Of a DNA stretch of 64,000 nt, positions 20,587 through 31,595 are shown in pieces; position 1 is the first letter of the stretch, and every line of letters starts with the position of its first letter. The notes under the pieces are model-generated. The model was given only the letters and a program-made list of their open reading frames with translations, did no database searches and was not told the origin of the DNA. A program made the position numbers and the translations under genes. The DNA comes from Diphasiastrum complanatum (Eukaryota > Streptophyta > Lycopodiopsida > Lycopodiales > Lycopodiaceae), in NCBI GenBank assembly GCA_029204225.1, contig CM055097.1, forward strand, positions 62,644,950 through 62,708,949, written 5' to 3'.

Positions 20587-21911
20587 GCATCTGCTACTGT
20601 ATTGAATTTTTCACGGCTATATCTGATAGACATGTCAAACTCTTGCATCAACTCTTCCCAACCAGCTTTCCGACCTCTAAGCTCAGGTTGATTGCAAAGG
20701 TATCTGAGACTCTCATGGTCTGTCAAGACCTCAAAGTTGGCACCATACAGATAATGCCTCCAAGTCTTAAGGGCATGGACTATAGAAAAGAGTTCCTTTT
20801 CATAGGCACTGTACCTAGTCTGAGTTGGCTCGAGTTTTTAACTCTCGAATGCAACTCGTCGTCCACCCTGAGTTAGCACAACACCTACTGCAAAGTTGCT
20901 AGCATCTGTTTCGACCACAAATGGCTGATTGGGGTCGACGACTTTTAAAACGGGTGCTGTAGCTAAGACTTTTCTGAGAGCATCAAAGCTCTCCTGCTGT
21001 GCGGACTTCCAAATGAACTCCTTTCCCTTCCCCTTAAGGAGATTTGTCATAAGGACTGCTATCTGAGCATATTCCTTGACAAATCGTCTGTAATATCCCG
21101 CCAGACCAAGAAAGATTTGAAGTTCCAAAATATTCTGAGGTCTCAGCCAACTGAGTATGGCTTTAACCTTATTTGGGTCCATCTTAATCCCATCTGAAGA
21201 GATAATGTGACCCAAATATGCTACTTCTTCAACAAAGAATTCACACTTGGATTGTTTAGCATAGAGCTTATGCTTTCTGAGCAGTCGAAACACCTTTCTG
21301 AGGTGTTTTAGATGCTCCTTCCTCGTTTTGCTGTAAACGAGGATGTCATCTAGAAATACGACTACAAACTTACCCAAGTATGGTCTGAGGACACTGTTCA
21401 TCAAGGTCATAAAGGTAGCTGGAGTATTTGTGAGCCCAAATGGCATCACCTTAAACTCATAATGACCGTGACGAGTCCTAAAAGCTGTTTTCGAGACATC
21501 TTCCGATTTTATACGGACTTGATGATATCCCGATATGAGGTCTATTTTGCTGAAAAACTTAGTCCCGTCGAGTTGGTCAAACAACTCGTCTGTCCGAGGC
21601 ATAGGGTATTTATTCTTAATTGTGACTTTATTGAGGGCTCTGTAATCTACGCAAAGATGCATAGACCCCTCTTTCTTTCTCACCAATAGGACTGGTGAAG
21701 CCCATGGTGAACTACTGGTCTGAATTTGGCCTTTCCCAAGATAATCTGTTAACTGCCTAGTTATTTCGTCATCCTCTATTTGGCTGACCCGATATGGAGG
21801 TTTAGAAACAGGTGCTGTACCTGGTACTAGGTTTATTACATGATCTACCTCTCTGCTAGGTGGTAAACCATGTGGTAAGTCTTCAGGAAAAAAATCTTTA
21901 AATTTAGACAA
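20587..21911 (-). pseudogene. Gypsy reverse transcriptase and partial RNase H (copy 2)
   Basis: A 357-codon frame from 21911 runs through the whole [93 protein letters not shown] and the start of RNase [19 protein letters not shown]. It stops at 20838 (AGT AAA AAA becomes AGT TAA AAA relative to copy 1). RNase H sequence continues to the unit edge at 20587. The RT core is intact in this copy. Confidence 0.92.
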
Positions 21912-22409
21912 TAAAGTTTCTAATTTACTGATTTTCTGCTGAATAGAACTGAAAATAGAAACTTCAGGAATAAACTGAAAGTCACATAAGAATACCTGAT
22001 GGTCTTCGTCTTGGATTAGCTAACAGAGCTCTGAACTACAGACCTTAGGACTGTTGGGAACATCATGCTCCCCATGCAACTGGATCTCTCGGCCTTTATG
22101 CTGAAAGCTGAGGGTGTTCTCCTGATAGTTTCTGTGGAGGGAAGGTCCTAAACTGTAGAGCCAATCTCTCCCGAGAACAATATCTGTTCGATCCAGGTGC
22201 ATTATCTAAAAATTAATTTCATCTTGGTACCCCTGAATACCAAGGTTTAGCCTACTTACCATAGTTTCCCATATTTTTTTATCTTCACCCTTAGCTAATG
22301 AAACTATGTACCTATGTTGACTAGGTACTTCTGGTAGTTTAAGCTTTTTAACCAGGGTGTAGTCGATGAAATTATGGGTTGCCCCATCATCAACCATAAG
22401 TCTTACTAA
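21912..22409 (-). pseudogene. Gypsy protease (copy 2)
   Basis: The minus strand reads MVDDGATHNFIDYTLVKKL, EVPSQHRYIVSLAKGEDK, then after a TAG DRTDIVLGRDWLYSLGP, HKGREIQLHGEHDVPNSP and [10 protein letters not shown]. This is a retropepsin domain of the Ty3 type; the active-site triad reads D-D-G instead of D-S-G. The region is the one deleted in copy 1. Confidence 0.8.
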
Positions 22410-23699
22410 CTAGTTACCAACTTTCCCATGCATACGTACTAGGTCATGCAGCCCAAAGCTGAAGGGTCTCGCTAGCATTGCAGAGGTCAGCTGGCAACAG
22501 TGTTCATGATCTTCATAATACACTTTGATCTCGGAAGCTGCCGAGTCACTGGAGAAACATACAGTCTGAACAAGATGAACTTGTTTTTTATCTTTCTTAT
22601 CTTTTTTAGTGAAAGGCCCCTTGGGACACTTTCTGAGTGTGTGTCCCTTGCCCATACACACAAAGAACAAACGTTCTAGTTTGGCTTTCTCAAAATCATC
22701 TGGTTTTAAGGGCTGTATGAGTGAAGGGCATTTCTGAAGAGCTTCACCTTTAAATTTATCTTCTTTCTTTCTTTTTAAAAATTTCTTTTTAAATTGAAAG
22801 TCTTTTTGAGGAGGCTGCTGAGAAAGTGGTTGTTGTCTCGCCCTCTTCCTACCCATTGAATCATCATAGATTTGAGCATATCTGAGAGCTTGCTCAAGGG
22901 TAGTAGGCGAGTTTCTCTGGACCTCTACTTTATATTCATCTTTGAGGCCACGGACAAATCCCCTGATTTTCTGATAGTCATCCATATTTTTAATTTTTAA
23001 AATTGCTTCTCGATACTGCGAGATATATTGGATGAGGGACTTGTCCATTATTGTTCTCTCCCAGGCTTCCCAGTCTCTATCAAGTTCATTTTCTGGTAGA
23101 AATTCTCTTAGGAAAGCTTTTTCAAAAGCTTTCCATGACCGGAGAGTCTGCCCAGTCTCCTAGAGATTTAACCACCACTTATAGGCCATAGGCCCTAAGG
23201 AAAGACTGGTCTCAATAGCTTGCAAATGGTCAGGGGTCTGTTTAAGAACATGAATGTTCTTCCATTTGCTGAGGAAGGTTTGTAGAATATCTGCATTTCT
23301 ATCCTTTTCTTCCCCATTAAAAGTAGGAGGTTTTAAGTCTTTAAAAACACTGGGGTGAGACTGTAAAGTCTCACCCGAAACTGATGGAAGTGGAGAAGGG
23401 GATAACTGAGAAGTGGAGGGAAGGCTTCCTTTCGCAGAACTAAAAATCAAGTTTTTGAGTTCAGCGAACGAGTCGTCCACACTGGACTTGAAATTGGCTA
23501 ATGCCAACTTCAGTTCATCGACTTCTGTTACCAATTGGAGAAACTGCTCCTTGGTAACTAGTTCATCGAGTTCTTTGGCGAACTCTTCCTGTTCTTCCAC
23601 TTCCATGGGTTCCTTTCCTTTTTTGTAAGCCAAGGCTTTTGTTTCAAGTTCGTCGAAGCCTCTCTCCTGGGGTTGATCAGGTCCCTGAGGAGTGGTCAT
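22410..23699 (-). pseudogene. Gypsy gag (copy 2)
   Basis: It parallels copy 1: MTTPQGPDQPQERGFDELE at 23699, the acidic helix, MAYKWWLNL, then a TAG at 23162-23160 where copy 1 has CAG (LQETG). After a frame break it continues MDKSLIQYISQYREAILK, RGFVRGLKDEYKVEVQRN, LRYAQIYDDSMGRKRARQ and CMGKGHTLRKCPKGP to 22410. Confidence 0.88.
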
Positions 23700-24225
23700 C
23701 TTCGGAACTGAAAGAGAGCTACCTTAACCTCTAAAGGAAAAAGTCTAAAAGACTAATTTACAACTGTACAAGGGAAAGAAAAGATGACTTAGTTGTTTCT
23801 GAGGACTGTACTTCCAAAGAAAGAATGAAGAGAAACCATCTCAGCTCTTTTACCCAAGATTTTAGACCTGCTCTCCCAGAAAATGCCAGTTTGAAACTTC
23901 AAAACGGTGCCAAATTTTTTGGTTCTTGAGTTGAGTAGCTAATTGATCTGATTTCAGGTGTGGGGCTCCAACAAACCGGGAAAAAATCGGAAATTTACAA
24001 AAGGAAATCCGGAAGTTTTGAAGTCCCTGCCCTCGCTGGTTGGACAGCAACCTGTCCTACTCGATTTGTCCAATTTACAGCTCTAAAATCACCTCAAATC
24101 TCCGATTTGACCCAAGCCTGTAGGTCGCTGGTTTGTAGCAAGTAAATTTGAAGCTCAAACTCTTGAGAATTCTCAACAAACAGGGATGAATTTTCACCTT
24201 TTCTCCTCCCTATCCAGCGTTAACC

Positions 24226-24594
24226 TTGCTACACTAATTCAGATTAGAACTTGCTCTAATCTACTCAAAACTTCATACAAATTTCAAAGTTGAGGGCTGT
24301 CTATACAGTGATGGATCTGCCCATCTTTTTCCCTTGAAATTTCACTCAGATAACAGTGTTTTACACTCAAAAATCAGAAGTAATTATCTGATTTTGCAGC
24401 GATGGAACTATCCCTGAATTCTGGTTCAGATTCTGTCAAAAAAACAAGTAAATCCACCAAGATTTCCTCAGTAGGAGATTGTTCCTACAACGAGTCTCCT
24501 CCTCTATTTCTTTTTGAGAACTTGAAGAATTTCTAAACAATCTAGCTACTTTCTCCACTGTTGAAAACTGAGTTCCCTAGCTTTTGTTATCAAG
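24226..24594. other. non-coding stretch between Gypsy and Copia
   Basis: It may extend the Gypsy leader on the minus strand, but no LTR end, PBS or TG...CA boundary is evident. Copia coding begins on the plus strand near 24595. Confidence 0.4.
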
Positions 24595-25060
24595 ACCAAC
24601 TTCCATCAAGTGATAAGTTGCATAATGTTCTTGTGGCCGAGGAGAGTAAGATTCTACACCTCAAAACAAGAATGGGGTCTTTGTCACTACATAATGGTGA
24701 TGAGAAAGCAAATTTCACATCAAAAGGCAAGAAGAAGACTCATCCATTCAAGAAGTTTCAAGGCAAGGAGGCCGAGGCAAAGGATGGAGGATCTACCTCA
24801 AAAGGGAAGCAAAAGAACAAAGCCAAGCTAAAGTGTTTCTTTTGTGGGAAGAAAGGACACTTTGCTTCCGAGTTATAAGAAGAAGAATGCACAAGTGAAG
24901 ATCAAGGCAATCTTGCACAAGGGGAGGAGGAAGAGGATGGCTTCAACACATCCTTGATGGTAGCATCTACACCAAGATCAAAAGACATGGTGGATTGATA
25001 GTGGGGCTAGCTCCCACATGTCATTCAACATGCATTATTTTTCTACTCTACTTTCTTGTA
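24595..25060 (+). pseudogene. Copia gag C-terminus and protease start
   Basis: The gag part reads LPSSDKLHNVLVAEESKIL, a Lys-rich linker and the knuckle CFFCGKKGHFASEL, whose last Cys is replaced by Leu just before a stop at 24878. About 110 bp later the plus strand reads WWIDSGASSHMSFNMHYF, an intact Copia protease motif (DSGASSH). Frame breaks separate the pieces. Confidence 0.8.
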
Positions 25061-25368
25061 ATGATACTAAGAAGTCAATCTACACTGCTATGATCAAGAA
25101 TGTACGATAGATGGAATAGGATCTATTCCATTATGCTTAGGATAATCTAAGAGGATAAATCTTGATAATGTTTTGTATGTTCTATCCATTACAAAAACTT
25201 GCTTAGTGTTGGTCAACTAATGGACAAAATGGACTAGATGTACATTTCAAGAATGGAGTGTGTTTCATCTTGAAAAGTGATAAGTGCATAGCTAGTGAAA
25301 TTAAGCAAGGCTCTTTAAGTTGGATGCTAATATGGCCATTGAAAGTTTGAATATGGTTAGGGAGGAAG

Positions 25369-26110
25369 TTGAGTCAAGTGGAGTTTTGGCACAAAAGATT
25401 AGGCCATCCTAATCTTCAAGCAATGGAATCCATGGCATCAAAGGAGCTAGCTCTTGGCCTACCAAAATCTTTCAAGAAGTGTGGCAAAGTGTGTGAGGCA
25501 TGTGGCCTTGCAAAGTCACACAAGGCTTCCTACAAGAGATCTTTAACAAGATCTACCTCACCTTTGAATTTTATTCATTCAGATGTACATGCTTTTTCTC
25601 GTGAAAGTAATGGAGGTGCCTCAATGTATGTGACTTTCATAGATGATTGTACTAGATTTATTGGATTGAATTATTGTCTAAGAAATGCCTTGTATATGAA
25701 GCTTTTGTAAAGTTTAAGTGTATAGTGGAAAAGCAACTTAGTTCTTGCATTAAAGTTGTAAGATGTGATAATGGAGGAGAATATATCTCCAACAAGATGA
25801 GAGACTTTTGTGAGATCAATGGCATTAAGAGAGAGCTCACTTATTCCTACACCACCCAGCAAAATGGGGTGGCCGAGACAAAAAATAGGAGCCTTTGTGA
25901 ATGTGCAAAGTCTTTAAGACTTGATGCATCTCTACCCATCTCCTTTTGGGGGCAGGCCATAACTTGTGCAGATTACTTATGTATTAGGCTTCCTAGTAGT
26001 GCTATTAGTGGGATCTCACCATTTCAAGCTTTGTTAGGCAATAATCCCAATATGAAGGATTTTAAAGTGTTTGGATGTATATGTTATGTCCACATTTCTT
26101 TGGAAACTAG
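25369..26110 (+). pseudogene. Copia integrase
   Basis: The GAG-pre-integrase domain reads FWHKRLGHPNLQAMESMAS and CEACGLAKSHKASY. The core follows with FIHSDVHAFSRES (first Asp), VTFIDDCTRFIGLNY, then after a frameshift near 25670 VVRCDNGGEYISNKMRDFC (second Asp) and TTQQNGVAETKNRSLCE (Glu). ISPFQALLGNNPNMKDFKVFGC marks the domain end. The catalytic residues are kept; the frameshift inactivates it. Confidence 0.88.
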
Positions 26111-26300
26111 AAGGAAAGAAGATGCAACTTCCTCGTATCATAGCAAGATCACAAAAAACAAATTGAAATTCTCTGGCCTAGGACCCTATCAAGTGAGTAA
26201 AATATTTGAAAATGGCGCAGTTCACCTTGGAGGGTGATCTTTTACCAACCTTGGTAAGTGGTAGTCGGCTAAAGCGCTATTACCACTTATCTCCCACTAT
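26111..26300 (+). pseudogene. Ty3/Gypsy-type integrase C-terminal fragment
   Basis: The plus strand reads KLKFSGLGPYQVSKIFENGA and then, after a frameshift near 26236, GDLLPTLVSGSRLKRYYHL followed by a stop. GPY.V..IF.NGAV and V.G.RLK.YY match the GPY/F-type end of Ty3/Gypsy integrases, not Copia. It is joined in frame to Copia integrase at about 26110-26150. Confidence 0.65.
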
Positions 26301-27190
26301 ATAAACTTTCATCATTTTTTGATTTAGTTACTTTTTGTCTTTCTTTGTATTTTTCTAGTTATTTATAAACATTTCTTTTACTTGTTTGTTATTTTTTATA
26401 CAATGTACAATGAGTGAACATTAGGAGAAATATGGGCTCAAAATGGGCTCTTTAAGAAATTTCACTTTAGAGAGAGGTTATGTAGAGAGAGAGAATGCAA
26501 ACTGGTAACTTCAAGTCATCGTTTTCCCAGTTTTCGACCTTGTCCGACATTTAACTGGTATGGTTAACTTCAGACAATAGTTAGTTAAGCATGAGATGAA
26601 ATAACTTCTCTTCATGCTCGTTCCAAAATTCAAAACTAGAGCTTTAAGACTGAAAATCTTGGTGTGCACAATGCAAAAACTGAAGCAGGAGTAGCAAAAC
26701 TTTTGAAATCATTGTATGCTTATAGTGAAATATGAGGTGGAACGATTTTTCAACACGACATAAACATTACAAAAGTAAGGTTTGCTAGATCTATTCATGT
26801 TGATTTACTGTAGTTTGAAGCATTTACGGATTGTAGCTTTTAACAATGGCAATGTTCCATTTGCATGTTGCTCTTCCTATGGAATGCACTCCAATTATTA
26901 AGAAAATTTCGAAAGTTGTAGAGAATGTTGCTGCAATAGTTAGATAATTGAGAATGAATAATCATATGAATATAGATATGTGGGTGGAAAGATCAATCTA
27001 TCCTAATGATCCAGCCACCAATTTGTGTCCAGATTTTAAGTCCGTAACTCATCTTCTCAGATTTGTATGTGAAAGAAATAGCGGATTACTTGGATATTGT
27101 CAAAGGTCTCCATCCTTATTTCATGCTAATCTAGATTCATTTAATATTGGCATAGTCGCAACATCTATAGAAATACAAGAAAAGTCGATG
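26301..27190. other. non-coding stretch
   Basis: AT-rich sequence with GAGA runs near 26470-26490. A short open frame starts at 26948 but its product (NNHMNIDMWVERSIYP...) resembles nothing I know. I see no LTR, RNA gene or domain. Confidence 0.4.
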
Positions 27191-27470
27191 ACAATCTACA
27201 TCGACATGTCTGAAGTCATCAACATGTCCAATGCCTTCAAGTTATCCAACGTCCACGTCATCAACTTGTCTGAAGTCATCGACATCTTCGATGTCTCCAA
27301 CCTATCCAACGTCCGAGTCCTCGACTTCCACATCATTGACTTATCCAAAGTCTATTGACATCTCCGACGCCTCCAACGTCCAAGTCATCGACTTGTTCGA
27401 CGTCTTGCAGCTTGTCCATGATCTCTGACTTGTACGAAGTCATCGATGTGTCCGACATCTCTAACTAAAT
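27190..27470 (+). repeat. degenerate minisatellite with CATC/GTCC-rich units
   Basis: Imperfect units of the form GTCATCGACTTGTC, GTCTCCAACGTCC or GTCATCAACATGTCC recur at irregular 15-24 bp spacing. One frame gives a repeated D/N-L/M-S-E/N-V-I pattern (INMSNAF, INLSEVIDIF). The reading frame is likely a by-product of the repeat. Confidence 0.6.
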
Positions 27471-28049
27471 AAGATGTCGACTAAAAGCGGCGTGCAACAA
27501 CAAGTAGTGCCTTAATCCTAATTTGTAAAGTATGTGTTAACCATTCTTTTCATCAGTTAGCCATGTGTACATATTCATCTAAGATCGATGAATTAATAGA
27601 TCAGTAATTTCATTCAGAGCGCAATTGTATTGTTCTTCTTATGTTATCATAGAGTATTGTATAAAAAAGAACGCGCTTGATTTGTTCTGCAATCACATTG
27701 TATCTCTACACGACTAATCCATCATTGTTCCAGCACTTTAGTTTGTGTAAGGTGATTGCATGTTCAAACTGATTTATACTTGCAGATTCATTGTTTTGTA
27801 GATTTTATCATTTTGTATGACTAATAGAACTGTTCAATTTTTGCTCTAATCACTACATTTAGTTCAACGCTTCCGCAAAGCTAAAATTTTAATTCACTAT
27901 AATTTTGTGCATGGCTATGGAATCGATTGCATAGATCCAGCGACTTCGAAGTTGTGATCAAGTAAGGTAGATCCGATCTGTCCGAATCTGATAAACGTAG
28001 TTTGTATGCACCGAGAAATCTCAGCCTCACCGAGCTGTCCGATTTCCAG
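27471..28049. other. non-coding stretch
   Basis: AT-rich sequence without a coherent frame, LTR boundary or RNA signature that I can support. Confidence 0.4.
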
Positions 28050-28081
28050 TAACACACACACACACACACACACATATTTCA

Positions 28082-28119
<38 letters not shown>

Positions 28120-28120
28120 A
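28050..28120 (+). repeat. (AC)n microsatellite, interrupted
   Basis: Two AC tracts are separated by ATATTTCACTC. The reading frames over it are artefacts. Confidence 0.95.
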
Positions 28121-28492
28121 GCGCTTTTTTGTTTATATATTTGCTACTAAGAAGCTAATAAAAAGAAAAAAATCTATTCCAAGCGTCTACAAAGATAAAA
28201 ATGATCACAAATCATAAAAGATTTTGTCTTAATCAGCAATTACAGTTTGCTAATCAACAATTGCAACGTGACTAAGCAAACAACACGAATCCATCCTGGT
28301 GGAATCCCAATTACAGGAGGGGGTCAAGAAAATCCACCACCACCACCTCGTCCACCACCACCTCCTCTTAGGCCAAGGGGCAGACGAAGAAACCCTCCCT
28401 GGCTGAAGGATATTCGGAAGCTACAAAAGACCAATAATTTTTTGATTCCGAAAGCTCACATACAGAGATCCATCAGATAGGTTACAAGAAGT
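28121..28492. other. non-coding stretch with a proline-rich open frame
   Basis: A 77-codon plus-strand frame (28247-28480) contains a PPPPPRPPPPPLRPRGRRR stretch encoded by CCACCACCACCTCG-type repeats. There is no start context or domain to support a gene. Confidence 0.3.
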
Positions 28493-28924
28493 CTATCTGC
28501 AGATGCGAGATGGACTATAATGGCAATTGAGGCACTGCACACTGCATATGAGGATTTCCAAGTGATTTTGTTTCGTATCCCAACCATCATCCAACAAATC
28601 GACGATTATTTCAGCACTCAAGTCCTTACAAATAAACATTGTTTTCGTTCTCCGAATATTGCATTTGGAAAAAAAAATCAACAAAAATAGTAAAAGCTAG
28701 ATACCAACTTAATCTATTATTCTTTGATCCAATGCTACATACTAATATACTCTGAATATCAATATATAGTCTAGATCGAAAACTTTCTAAAATTGCTACA
28801 TCAGGAAAAATCCATTCCTCACTTGAAAAATCTGGTAACATACCAATATCCGAATGTATGACATTGATTATTTTTGCAATCGATTGAACTGTTTGCCATT
28901 CAATAGAATTTGATGGATACAAAT
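28493..28924 (-). CDS. unrecognised protein, putative exon 2 and downstream frame
   Basis: After the putative intron the frame reads YPSNSIEWQTVQSIAKIINV, IHSDIGMLPDFSSEEWIF and ILESFRSRLYIDIQSILVC, then ends at 28626. A second overlapping frame (28684 to 28493) reads MFICKDLSAEIIVDLLDDGWD and CSVQCLNCHYSPSRICR, which may be a further exon after an intron I could not place. No family recognised. The composition (Ile/Ser/Asp-rich, few stops) is more gene-like than its surroundings. Confidence 0.4.
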
Positions 28925-29326
28925 CTGCAAAACCAACAAAAATATCACAAGAAAGTTATAATTTAAAGAAAATGCTAACTCTAAAGAAATTATATCTAAA
29001 AACTTACAATTGCATTTTCTTCTATCATTTGGATTCAAATCATGAATGTTGAGCTCATTGTGAAGATAAGCATGCTGAACTAAATCTTTCATGATAGGTT
29101 GATCGGCAGGTGATACTTTGAAATCCATTATCCTGCCTTTCCAAGAGCTTCTATATATATTATTTGATCTTTTTCTTTTTCGGAATGAGCCTTTTGCAGA
29201 GGGATGCATCAAGGTCCATTGACAATTTCGATATATTCTTGGTATCCATTGATCTTCTGCATTTTTTTCATTGCAAATATTGATTGCATCAATGGTTCCT
29301 CTTGGTCTCCGATAATGTGTAGCCAT
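28925..29326 (-). CDS. unrecognised protein, putative exon 1 and intron
   Basis: From ATG 29326 a 319-nt exon can run to 29008, followed by a good donor (GTAAGTTTTT) and, 83 nt later, a pyrimidine-rich acceptor (TTTTTGTTGGTTTTGCAG) ending at 28925. The exon ends one base into a codon, and the next exon supplies two bases before continuing in the open frame, so the splice keeps frame. The product (MATHYRRPRGTIDAINICNE, basic KGSFRKRKRSNNIY, then SPADQPIMKDLVQHAYLHNE) has no domain I recognise. It may be a gene fragment or part of a transposase. Confidence 0.45.
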
Positions 29327-31258
29327 TAGTCGAAAATACGTGTAAGCAAGCTGAGAACGGAGAGAATGAAAAGATTGAGAGGTAAACCTAAGAATGACAA
29401 TCCAAAATAAGAGATAAAATGAAGAGAATGAGAGGTATACCTATGAATGACAAGAAGTTCCTAAACTACAAGAATTAGTTAACTACAGTTTATGACTGTT
29501 GACGTCAAATCAACTTCGAGTGTACAATGATGGGTAGCATAAGAGTATTCGGGCAGTAACTGTGGTCCAATCACAATTGTTTGTTCTATCCGGTGAGATA
29601 TTTGAAAATCACAAAAATTTGGCTAGGAAAGTTAAATACAATTTTCGTTTGTCAACCACTGTTACAGTTCGTCACAGATGGACACCATTCATTGTGACAC
29701 ATAAGCGTTGAAAGCGTGCGAATTCAAAAACAGCATCTTGACAAAGGGCCCGTTTTGAGCTCTTATATTCCCTAATGATTATGTGCAGAGAGTAGAGTTC
29801 CTCTAGGGACAGAAAAGTAGTCCACATGGTTCATGAAGTTAGTACAAGTTACAGGTAAGGAAGTTGAAGACCACCAAACACAATATTGTGTGTAACAAAG
29901 TGAATCAACAAAACTAGACAAAGAGAAGTGGATCCTCATAAAGAATATTTGAAATCAGTGCCAGTGAAGGAAGTTCCATATGCCAGTGATCAGAACATTC
30001 CCAATAACCTTCAGTATACAACGGAAAGAAAAACCTCAATATCTCTTCCAATTTTCACTGTCTAGATTTTCATGTTTGACCATGGCTAGGACACATAATG
30101 ATGAGTCTAAATTGAGTAAAGCGAGTCTGGAACCCTGAATCCCAACCTTGTAGGTCCAAAATGATAAAAATCACTAAAAACCGTCTTACAAACTTGCCTT
30201 TTTTAAATCTAGATTCACTCTCTTCACATTATACTCCTCATAATATGATCTCTCAACAATGAGTCAGGCGAGCCAAGACTCCTAGCCAGTTTTTGTGGGG
30301 GATTCATTTTCAGAAAATCACTAAACAGGCTCTCCACGTTTGAAATTGACATCTATGTTTGCCCCCTGATATCAGTGCACATCTTCCCATTCTAAATCAA
30401 AAACGTGAATCTAGATCCCCAGCCAAACTCCCAGAAATTGAGTTTAAGTGATTTTTTGAGTTGAACTGAGTTTTTTGGCCATTTTTAGTCATGTTTGTGT
30501 TCCCCACACGTGTGAATGACCTAATCTAGAATGCTCTTTTTAGTCGATCTGATATCTGACATCTAAGTTCTCCATCTGAATATACCAAGCCATTCATTGA
30601 TGTAATTAGCAGATTGGAGAAGTAGAACGATGAGTTCGAAAAGCAGCTTCATGACCTGCTAGCGGCTCATGAACCTCCTACCACTCCTGAAAGCGCCCCA
30701 CCAGCCAACACAAGCAAGAGGGACTAGTCAGAACCAGCCAACACACAAGCATCCACACTAGCCATTTGGAAATTTGATACATCTTTTTTCATCGACGATA
30801 TTCCCGAGGGTTGACCTTGTGAGCCTGCAGTGACACGGGACATTCCATCCCCCAGTGATTCACACACAAAGGGGCCAAGCCAAGGCATAGCCACACCAAG
30901 TGCCATAACCCATTTTAAGAAGCCAAAGTCTCTTGAGGAATGTAGGGATTATAGATATGGTCGGTGAGCTGCCCTCTGCCTGTCAATAAGGGTTAGATCA
31001 CTGGATAGGTACCTAACTATGTCAAGATGCTAGTTCTAGATGCTTCCTACTCTTTTTCCTGACAATATCACTCTTTAACACTAGCCTTCCCTACACTAAC
31101 CATACATACATCATGATTTAGAGTGAAAAGGAGAGGAAGAGAGGTAGATAGATAGATAGAAGAAGTAGAGCAAGAGGGAGAGAAAGAGAGTGAGGAGGTT
31201 AGCTCATTTGCTCATTGTGCATGCTAATGAAGGAACATTAACTAATAAAACAAGAACA
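29327..31258. other. long stretch without supported gene
   Basis: From 29327 to about 30560 I see no frame of interest. At 30600-30930 the plus strand reads, through two stops, PFIDVISRLEK, LLAAHEPPTTPESAPPANTSK and PSQGIATPSAITHFKKPKSLE, a Pro/Ser/Thr-rich relic that could be a retroelement gag linker but cannot be assigned. A short GATA repeat lies near 31146-31162. Confidence 0.4.
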
Positions 31259-31512
31259 TGTAAGAATTCAGTGGGCCTTCAACGGATACAACTTAACCTT
31301 TTTGGTTCAGAGGCTGCACTATGATGCAACTTAACCTTTTTGGTTCAGAGGTTGCACCAAAATCATGGAGCCTTTTGCCACTTCCGCGAGCCGCGACCCA
31401 GGATCCCGTCCCCAGATGCCTAGCTGCCCACGAATACCGGATGGGATGCTTACTATTGAGCTATTCGCCTTGTTTGATAGTTCTCTATAGAGTGTGGATT
31501 GATATTCCAACA
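31259..31512 (-). repeat. TRIM 3' LTR
   Basis: 254 bp with TGTTGG...TTACA ends. It contains a tandem pair of a roughly 38-bp unit (GCAACTTAACCTTTTTGG-TTCAGAGG-TTGCAC) at 31290-31360; the pair is also in the other LTR. Confidence 0.8.
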
Positions 31513-31582
31513 CCCACCCTCAAGCCACACTTGGGTGTCCCACAACTTGGGCCACCTAACCATGAGCTGTTAGGTCTAACTT

Positions 31583-31595
31583 GCCTCTGATACCA
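31583..31595 (-). other. TRIM primer-binding site
   Basis: Minus strand TGGTATCAGAGGC directly follows the 5' LTR end CCTACA. Confidence 0.85.

Larger units (their letters stand above)
15341..24225 (-). mobile_element. Ty3/Gypsy chromodomain element with internal tandem duplication
   Basis: Minus-strand order from the right is: 5' leader, gag, protease, RT, start of RNase H (24225 to 20587), then again leader, gag, protease, RT, RNase H, integrase, chromodomain-like tail, PPT and 3' LTR (20584 to 15341). The two blocks (20587-24225 and 17366-20584) are closely similar throughout. No 5' LTR is visible to the right of 24225. The integrase with a chromodomain-like C-terminus places it among chromoviruses. 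Frameshifts and stops inactivate it. Confidence 0.85.
20587..24225 (-). repeat. Gypsy tandem duplication, unit 2 (3639 bp)
   Basis: The second unit carries the leader, gag, full protease, RT and the first part of RNase H. It ends abruptly at GCATCTGCTACTG within RNase H at 20587, where unit 1's leader begins on its left side. Confidence 0.92.
24595..26110 (+). mobile_element. Ty1/Copia fragment (gag end, protease, integrase)
   Basis: Coding pieces in order are: gag C-terminus with a zinc knuckle, protease, GAG-pre-integrase and the integrase core. There is no LTR and no RT. On the right the reading frame passes into a Ty3-type integrase tail, so the fragment is chimeric or overwritten there. 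Confidence 0.8.

Noticed and set aside
27190-27470. Possible CRISPR-like array
   Set aside because: Units are too irregular in length and sequence, and this is a plant nuclear context.
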